A stretch of 10,280 nt of DNA from an uncultured Thermoleophilia bacterium (GTDB taxonomy: Bacteria; Actinomycetota; Thermoleophilia; UBA2241), in NCBI GenBank assembly GCA_903912585.1, contig CAIWHY010000114.1:1-10280 (forward strand), given 5' to 3'. The translations under genes were made by a program, and so were the position numbers. Below, one piece after another: positions 6,923-10,280 of the stretch (positions are counted from its first letter, which is position 1; each line of letters starts with the position of its first letter). The notes under the pieces are model-generated. The model made no database searches. It was not told where the DNA came from and was given only the letters and a program-made list of their open reading frames with translations.

Positions 6923-6971
6923 AAAAACGAAAAACGACGCGCCCACCGCCAGAATGCGGTGTGTCACGTCG
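6923..6971 (-). terminator. hairpin plus U5-CG-U5 in the csp leader: terminator of the upstream gene or attenuator of csp
   Basis: Leftward RNA folds as an outer stem CGACGUG/CGCGUCG (6971-6965 with 6941-6935, one G-U pair). This encloses an inner stem CACCGC/GCGGUG (6961-6956 with 6949-6944) and a six-base loop. Directly after the outer stem comes UUUUU-CG-UUUUU (6934-6923), the only U-rich tract of this kind in the window. This is the canonical intrinsic terminator layout, ending only 30 bases before the csp ATG. It could end the serine hydrolase transcript or control csp by attenuation. Confidence 0.6.
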
Positions 6972-6979
6972 CAGTCCCA

Positions 6980-6996
6980 CGAGTCGGGATGACTCG
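6980..6996 (-). promoter_or_regulatory. six-pair hairpin at the start of the csp leader
   Basis: CGAGUC-AUCCC-GACUCG in the leftward RNA is a perfect six-pair hairpin with a five-base loop, just downstream of the putative extended -10. It would be the first structure of the csp mRNA if transcription begins near 6999. Confidence 0.35.
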
Positions 6997-7005
6997 CCTG
7001 GCACC

Positions 7006-7014
7006 ACCTTAGCA
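7006..7014 (-). promoter_or_regulatory. putative extended -10 promoter element of csp
   Basis: TGC-TAAGGT on the minus strand fits the extended -10 pattern TGn-TAnnnT. No clear -35 is seen. A start near 6999 would give a leader of about 107 bases, in keeping with the long leaders of cold-shock mRNAs. The element overlaps the TAA at 7011-7009 that ends the frame described in the next entry. Confidence 0.3.
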
Positions 7015-7095
7015 CTTCTTGCCCGGGACGCAGCCGTTGACCTGCCGGCAGAGGCGCGGCTCGGCGCCGGCGGAGACGCGCGGCGCGGCCTGGCC
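7009..7095 (-). other. coding-like continuation of the serine hydrolase frame beyond its TAG stop
   Basis: After the TAG at 7098-7096 the same frame runs for 28 sense codons to a TAA at 7011-7009. All 28 third positions are G or C, against about 79% at first and 64% at second positions, which is the codon signature of the real genes here. The tail would read GQAAPRVSAGAEPRL then CRQVNGCVPGKKC, with three cysteines. It may be a former C-terminus cut off by a nonsense mutation, an amber readthrough product, or the result of a base error. Confidence 0.5.
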
Positions 7096-8022
7096 CTAGG
7101 GCAGCAGCCGCGCGCCCACGCCGCGCATGGTCGCCACGCCGTAGCCCGATGTGGGCTGGCCGTCGGCGATCACGGCGACGGCGAAGGTGACCCCCCGGCG
7201 CTCGAGGCGCGCGACCTGCAGCAGGAGCTCGCCGCGCGCGCTGTGCATCCAGCCGTCCTTCCACCACAGGCGCCAGCCACGTTCCAGCGCCACCTGCGGG
7301 ATGCCCCAGCCCCGGTAGCGGCCGCGCTCCGAGAGCAACCGGTCGAGGAGCGCGCGCTGCTGCGGTGGCACCAGCCGGTCGACGTGCAGGAAGAAGCGCG
7401 CCTGGTCGGCGGCCGTGACCAGCGACGCGGCCCACACGGCCGACGGGGCGAAGCGCTTCATCCCCGCGGCCCGCGCGAGCTCGGCGAGGCCGCCGCTCCC
7501 GACCTGCGCGAAGACGCGGTCGGTGGCCGCGTTGTCCGAGCCCACGATCATGCGCGCGAGCAGGAAACGCGCGCGCGCCGGGATGCCGGCGTGGGTGCGC
7601 AGGTACTGCACGAGCAGCATCGCCTTCACCACGCTGGCGGAGGAGTACTGCACGTCGTACCCGTAGCCGCGGAGCCGGCCGCGGGAATCGATGACGGCGA
7701 GCGCCGTCACGCCGGAGCGGGCGCGCAACCAGCGCTCCGTGGTCGCGAGCGCCGCGGCCGAAGGCCAGAGCGCGGAGGAGGACGCGGAGGAGGCCGACGG
7801 TGACGGTTGCGGTGCCGGCGGCAGGCGGCTCGGGGACGCGAGCGCCGCGGAGGGCCGTGCGGCGGCGGAAGCGCCGCCCGCCTGAGCGCCGCTCGCGCCG
7901 CTGCCCGAACAGCCGGCGCCGGCCACCGTCAACGCGGCGAGCGCCGCCGGCAGGGCGGCCTTGACGAGAGTCTCGCGCGCCCCGCTGAGGCCGCGTGCGA
8001 GGAACGCGATCGATCCACCCAC
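7096..8022 (-). CDS. exported serine hydrolase of the class-A beta-lactamase/penicillin-binding fold, probable lipoprotein
   Basis: 308 aa to the TAG. The N-terminus is a signal sequence ending in VAGAGC38, a loose lipobox, then an Ala/Ser/Pro-rich linker (about 39-85) and a catalytic domain from about 88. The motifs are S130-V-V-K133 (SxxK), S162-D-N164 (SDN) and K255-D-G257 in place of KTG, in the context WWKDGWMHS. The omega-loop Glu motif (ExxLN) expected about 35 residues after SDN in true class-A beta-lactamases is missing, so penicillin hydrolysis is unlikely. A DD-peptidase or other acyl-serine role at the envelope fits better. The GTG at 8022 is the only start ahead of the signal sequence. 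A TACAAT -10 box lies about 45 bases upstream. The frame continues past the stop with strong coding bias. Confidence 0.85.
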   Translation of the reverse strand: MGGSIAFLARGLSGARETLVKAALPAALAALTVAGAGCSGSGASGAQAGGASAAARPSAALASPSRLPPAPQPSPSASSASSSALWPSAAALATTERWLRARSGVTALAVIDSRGRLRGYGYDVQYSSASVVKAMLLVQYLRTHAGIPARARFLLARMIVGSDNAATDRVFAQVGSGGLAELARAAGMKRFAPSAVWAASLVTAADQARFFLHVDRLVPPQQRALLDRLLSERGRYRGWGIPQVALERGWRLWWKDGWMHSARGELLLQVARLERRGVTFAVAVIADGQPTSGYGVATMRGVGARLLP

Positions 8023-8066
8023 GGAGACCCCCGTCCGGCCGGCTTCGTCGGGACCGCTCGCGGATC

Positions 8067-8072
8067 ATTGTA
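8067..8072 (-). promoter_or_regulatory. -10 element of the serine hydrolase gene
   Basis: TACAAT on the minus strand differs from the consensus TATAAT at one base and stands out in this GC-rich sequence. It would start transcription near 8060, about 38 bases before the GTG. No TTGACA-like -35 is present at normal spacing, so an activator or a GC-rich -35 variant would be needed. Confidence 0.4.
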
Positions 8073-8086
8073 GGGGAAGTCGAGGA

Positions 8087-8108
8087 AAGGGGCGCCCCCA
8101 GGCGCGCC
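8087..8108 (-). terminator. possible weak terminator after the 77-aa gene
   Basis: Two adjoining palindromes, AGGCGCGCCT and GGGGCGCCCC, lie just after the stop at 8109 and are followed by TTTCC in the leftward transcript. They can also pair with each other. The U-tail is minimal, so this is tentative. Confidence 0.25.
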
Positions 8109-8342
8109 TCAGATCACGGCCGGCTGGACCTCGGCGAGCTCCATCTCGCCCCACGGCGTGGCGACCCACTTCCGGTCGGGCATCTCGGCGGGGTCGAGGA
8201 GAAGCCTGGTACCGGTCTCGGGGTCCTCGATGAGCCCGCACTCCCCGTGCCAGAGATAGTGGGCGCCGTCGATGCCCATGCAGAAGGCTTCGAAGCCCAG
8301 CCGCAGCACCTCGTCGCGCGTGTAACTACGGACATGTCCCAA
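8109..8342 (-). CDS. 77-aa protein of unknown function with a C-H-H-C cluster
   Basis: I do not recognise a family. The start is a TTG at 8342-8340 preceded by AGAGGAG at five bases spacing; no in-frame ATG or GTG exists in the N-terminal part. Codons are strongly G/C at the third position, supporting a real gene. The protein is acidic, with no signal peptide or membrane segment. Residues C21, H28, H32 and C35 are spaced C-x6-H-x3-H-x2-C, which could hold a metal ion. The second half (LIEDPETGTRLLLDPAEMPD, then KWVATPWGEMELAEVQ) looks like a small beta-rich unit. It lies between the substrate-binding protein and the serine hydrolase, behind a strongly structured gap. A small metal-binding or accessory protein is possible, but no function is claimed. 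Confidence 0.75.
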   Translation of the reverse strand: MGHVRSYTRDEVLRLGFEAFCMGIDGAHYLWHGECGLIEDPETGTRLLLDPAEMPDRKWVATPWGEMELAEVQPAVI

Positions 8343-8347
8343 GATCG

Positions 8348-8354
8348 CTCCTCT
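8348..8354 (-). promoter_or_regulatory. ribosome binding site that fixes the TTG start of the 77-aa gene
   Basis: AGAGGAG on the minus strand with five bases to the TTG. It decides the rare TTG start and sits directly after the long hairpin at 8357-8409, so that hairpin ends three bases before the ribosome site. Confidence 0.7.
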
Positions 8355-8356
8355 CG

Positions 8357-8409
8357 CCTGTCGTGCGTGGGCCGCGCGACGCCTACCGTCGCCCGGCCTT
8401 CACGACAGG
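8357..8409 (-). ncRNA. long intergenic hairpin (about 20 base pairs), candidate structured RNA element
   Basis: Outer stem: CCTGTCGTG at 8357-8365 pairs perfectly with CACGACAGG at 8401-8409. Middle stem: 8370-8374 with 8394-8398. After a single mismatch (8375/8393) an inner stem of six pairs (GCGACG at 8376-8381 with CGTCGC at 8387-8392) closes a five-base loop. That gives 20 pairs in 53 bases. No U-run follows on either strand, so it is not a plain intrinsic terminator. It fills the gap between the substrate-binding protein and the 77-aa gene. It could be an mRNA processing or stabilising stem, a regulatory leader, or a dispersed palindromic repeat. Confidence 0.55.
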
Positions 8410-8417
8410 TATCGGCA

Positions 8418-8449
8418 GCGCCGGCCGCAGAGTTGAGAAACGCCGGCGC
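8418..8449 (-). repeat. inverted repeat just after the substrate-binding protein gene
   Basis: GCGCCGGC at 8418-8425 pairs with GCCGGCGC at 8442-8449 around a 16-base loop, starting ten bases after the stop at 8459. No U-run follows in the leftward transcript. The arms are pure G/C and partly self-palindromic, so chance is a real alternative. It may be a 3' protective stem for the upstream mRNA. Confidence 0.35.
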
Positions 8450-8458
8450 CCGGAGCTC

Positions 8459-10280
8459 TCAGTCCTGCGGCTCGACCTCCGGTCCGCGGCGCCGGCGGAC
8501 GAGCACGACGACCACGACGATCACGACGACCACGGCCGCGATCACTGCGTAGATCAAAGTGCTGGAACCGGTCGTGGCCGCAGCCGCCGCGGCCGCCGGC
8601 TTCAGCTCGAGGAACGTGTCGTAGTGGAACGCGGAGCCGTTGTAGCCCGGGAACCCGCTCGGCTCCTTCACGTACCCCGTCCAGTCGGCGGTATTGTAGG
8701 CCTCCAGGAACTGCGGGTAGCCGAAGATGATGTAGGGCGACGCCTGGTAGGCGCTCTGCTGCATCTGCTGTACCAGGGCGATGCGCGCCTGAGGATCGAT
8801 CGTGGTGCTCTGCTCGGTGAAGAGCTGCGTGTACTGCGGGTCGGTCCAGGAGGTGTCGCTCCAGCCACCGATCTGCGCCGGCGTGAGCAGGCTGAGGATG
8901 AACTGCGGGTCCTCGGCGTCGCCCTCCCACCACCAGATGATCGTGTCGAAGTCGGGCGTGAAAGTGCTGCCCGTGTAGTTGGCGACGGCGTCGTTGAGCG
9001 CGCCGGGGTCGAGGATCTGCAGGTGCGCCTTCACCCCGACCGCCTTGAGCCAGCCGACCGCGAGCTTGCTGGTGGTGACGTTCTCGGGCGTCGTGGCGTC
9101 GGTGGCGAGGCGCAGCGAGAGCGGCTTGCCCTGCTTCGTCTCGCGGTAGCCGTCGCCGTTGACGTCCTTGTAGCCGGCCGCGTCCAGCATCGCTTTCGCC
9201 TTTGCAGGATCGTAGGTGTACTCCTGCCCAGCCGGCGGCTGCCATGAGAACCGGGAGTAGGGCGGCAGCAGCGTGCTGCCGGGGTCCATGTACCCGTTGT
9301 AGGCGACGCCCGCGTTGGTCTTGCGGTCGACGGCGTACTGCAGCGCCTGGCGGAACTGCTGGTCGAGCAGCACGGGGTTGCCTTTGGAGTGGGGGCTGGC
9401 GTAGCAGTTGAAGGTGAGCTGCTCGAACGACCACGAGACCGCCGCGTTGGTGGTGATGCTGGGCGAGCCGAGCGACTTGAACTGCGCCGAGGGCACGCCC
9501 ACTTCGCCGTCGAGAGCTCCGGACTTGAGGTCCTGCACCATCGTGTCGGCGTTCTGGTAGGTCTCGATGAGGAGCTCGTCGATAGCCGGCTTGCCGCCCC
9601 AGAAGCCCGGGTTGGCGTCCAGTCTCACGTAGCTGTTGTCCCTGTTCTCGACCACCCGGAAGGGGCCGCAGCCGACGAGCGGCGCCTTGTTGGGGTACGT
9701 GGTACCGGCGAGCTTGCCCGGGACCTTCGCCCAGATGTGCTCGGGCAGGATCGGCACCTTCATCGAGAGGATGTCGGCCTTGGGCTTGCTGCACTCGAAC
9801 ACGGCCGTGGTGTCGTCCGGGGCGGTCACTTTGGTCACGAAGGTGAGGTAGGAAGTGAAGTTCGTGAGGTTGTTCTTGATGATGTAGTTGAACGTGAACG
9901 CGACGTCGCGGGCGGTAGCCGGCTGGCCGTCCGTCCACTTCATGCCGGGGCGGATCTTGAAGGTCCAGGTCAAGCCGTCCGCGGAGTGGCTCCAGCTCTC
10001 GGCGAACTCCGGGCGCGGCTCCAGCTTGGTGGGCTCAAACCCCGTGAGGAACTGGTAGTTGAGGTGGTAGACCAGGTAGTCGACGCCGCTGTAGCCCACG
10101 AACGGGTTGAGGCTGTCGACGTTCTCCATCGTGCCGTAGCGGTAGACGACGGCGCCGGGGGAACCGCTCGGCGCCGGCGCCGCCGCGGACGCGGCCGGCG
10201 ACGCGCTGGTCGCGAACGCCGCGCTCGAGGCGGCGAGCAGCATGCAGGCGGCCGCCAGGGCGGCGCCGGCGATCGAGCGC
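8459..10280 (-). CDS. ABC transporter substrate-binding protein, family 5 (peptide/oligopeptide type), 5' end outside window
   Basis: Captures a peptide or similar solute outside the cell for an ABC importer; 606 residues are visible. The frame is open to the window edge, and the residues before the internal ATG at 10243 (RSIAGAALAAAC, then MLLAASSAAFA) continue a signal peptide, so the true start lies beyond 10280. Family-5 marks include DGLTWTFKIRPGMKWTDGQP followed by ARDVAFTFNY, FRQALQYAVDRK, and YDPAKAKAMLDAAGYKD with a DVNGDGYRE segment. The C-terminus is unusual: an Ala-rich linker, a 21-residue hydrophobic helix of mostly Val and Ile, then RRRR and a short acidic tail. This predicts anchoring by a C-terminal membrane helix instead of the usual N-terminal lipid. 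Permease and ATPase genes are not in view. Substrate unknown. Confidence 0.9.
   Translation of the reverse strand, partial: RSIAGAALAAACMLLAASSAAFATSASPAASAAAPAPSGSPGAVVYRYGTMENVDSLNPFVGYSGVDYLVYHLNYQFLTGFEPTKLEPRPEFAESWSHSADGLTWTFKIRPGMKWTDGQPATARDVAFTFNYIIKNNLTNFTSYLTFVTKVTAPDDTTAVFECSKPKADILSMKVPILPEHIWAKVPGKLAGTTYPNKAPLVGCGPFRVVENRDNSYVRLDANPGFWGGKPAIDELLIETYQNADTMVQDLKSGALDGEVGVPSAQFKSLGSPSITTNAAVSWSFEQLTFNCYASPHSKGNPVLLDQQFRQALQYAVDRKTNAGVAYNGYMDPGSTLLPPYSRFSWQPPAGQEYTYDPAKAKAMLDAAGYKDVNGDGYRETKQGKPLSLRLATDATTPENVTTSKLAVGWLKAVGVKAHLQILDPGALNDAVANYTGSTFTPDFDTIIWWWEGDAEDPQFILSLLTPAQIGGWSDTSWTDPQYTQLFTEQSTTIDPQARIALVQQMQQSAYQASPYIIFGYPQFLEAYNTADWTGYVKEPSGFPGYNGSAFHYDTFLELKPAAAAAAATTGSSTLIYAVIAAVVVVIVVVVVLVRRRRGPEVEPQD
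8498..8536. repeat. imperfect GAC/CAC triplet run inside the membrane-anchor codons
   Basis: The plus strand is a near-tandem run of GAC and CAC triplets. It is the antisense of GTC/GTG valine codons in the C-terminal membrane helix of the substrate-binding protein, so it is explained by coding content. Such runs can expand or shrink by slippage and change helix length. Confidence 0.6.

Noticed and set aside
7042..7051. CTGCCGGCAG palindrome as an operator
   Set aside because: It is a short G/C palindrome inside the coding-like tail of the serine hydrolase frame; such palindromes are frequent at this G+C.
7096..8022. Functional class-A beta-lactamase
   Set aside because: The ExxLN general-base motif is not found and KTG is KDG, so only the fold and a serine-hydrolase role are claimed.
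6893..8068. N-terminal extension of the cold-shock protein frame
   Set aside because: The Csp fold begins exactly at the ATG at 6892. The extension shadows the serine hydrolase gene and the leader.
8498..8536. Triplet repeat as a separate regulatory or mobile element
   Set aside because: It is the antisense of Val codons in a membrane helix and needs no other explanation.
8400..9938. 512-codon open frame on the minus strand
   Set aside because: It overlaps the substrate-binding gene in another frame and is Arg/Gln/His-rich with no motif. The family-5 reading is unambiguous.
10241..10243. ATG as start of the substrate-binding protein
   Set aside because: The codons before it continue a signal peptide (Arg-Ser then an Ala/Leu core) with no stop up to the window edge, so this Met is internal.

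Overview
The window reads as chromosomal DNA from a high-GC Gram-positive bacterium, most likely an actinobacterium. A Thermoleophilia/Gaiellales-like soil lineage is my guess, not a demonstrated assignment. G+C is high throughout and third codon positions are almost all G or C. GTG and TTG starts occur, and there are several exported Ala/Pro/Ser-rich proteins. I see no tRNA, rRNA, CRISPR array, transposase or phage gene. Genes are tightly packed; the longest gap without a gene is about 256 bases (1814-2069).

Region 1 (1-4560) is a divergent cell-wall block. Leftward from 1813 runs an exported L,D-transpeptidase, whose stop overlaps by one base (TGATG) the start of a dienelactone-hydrolase-family gene cut by the window edge. 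Rightward from 2070 runs an S13 D-Ala-D-Ala carboxypeptidase (PBP4/DacB type), followed 13 bases later by an Fsr-like major-facilitator efflux protein. The shared 256-base control region carries a 15-base direct repeat with a 22-base period.

Region 2 (4609-6490, leftward) is a two-gene unit: a PepE-type aspartyl dipeptidase and a DUF1611/DgcN-family protein, again joined by TGATG. A perfect 17-base dyad lies 39 bases upstream. A dipeptidase coupled to a family that includes a D-glutamate N-acetyltransferase suggests salvage of acidic or peptidoglycan-derived amino acids. This is inference.

Region 3 (6640-10280, leftward) has, in transcription order: a family-5 peptide-type ABC substrate-binding protein with a C-terminal membrane anchor (5' end outside the window); a 116-base gap almost filled by two hairpins, one with about 20 base pairs; a 77-aa unknown protein with a TTG start; a putative lipoprotein of the class-A beta-lactamase/serine hydrolase fold; and a CspA-family cold-shock protein. 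The serine hydrolase frame ends at TAG but continues for 28 codons with 100% GC3 before a TAA, which suggests a recent nonsense mutation or readthrough. The csp leader holds a hairpin followed directly by U5-CG-U5, the layout of an intrinsic terminator or attenuator.

Overall the window joins cell-envelope enzymes (L,D-transpeptidase, DD-carboxypeptidase, penicillin-binding-like serine hydrolase) with peptide capture and breakdown (binding protein, PepE, DUF1611). All three envelope enzymes deviate from their family's consensus at an active-site motif. No single obvious new system is evident. The best leads are the structured RNA at 8357-8449, the csp attenuator, and the amber codon.
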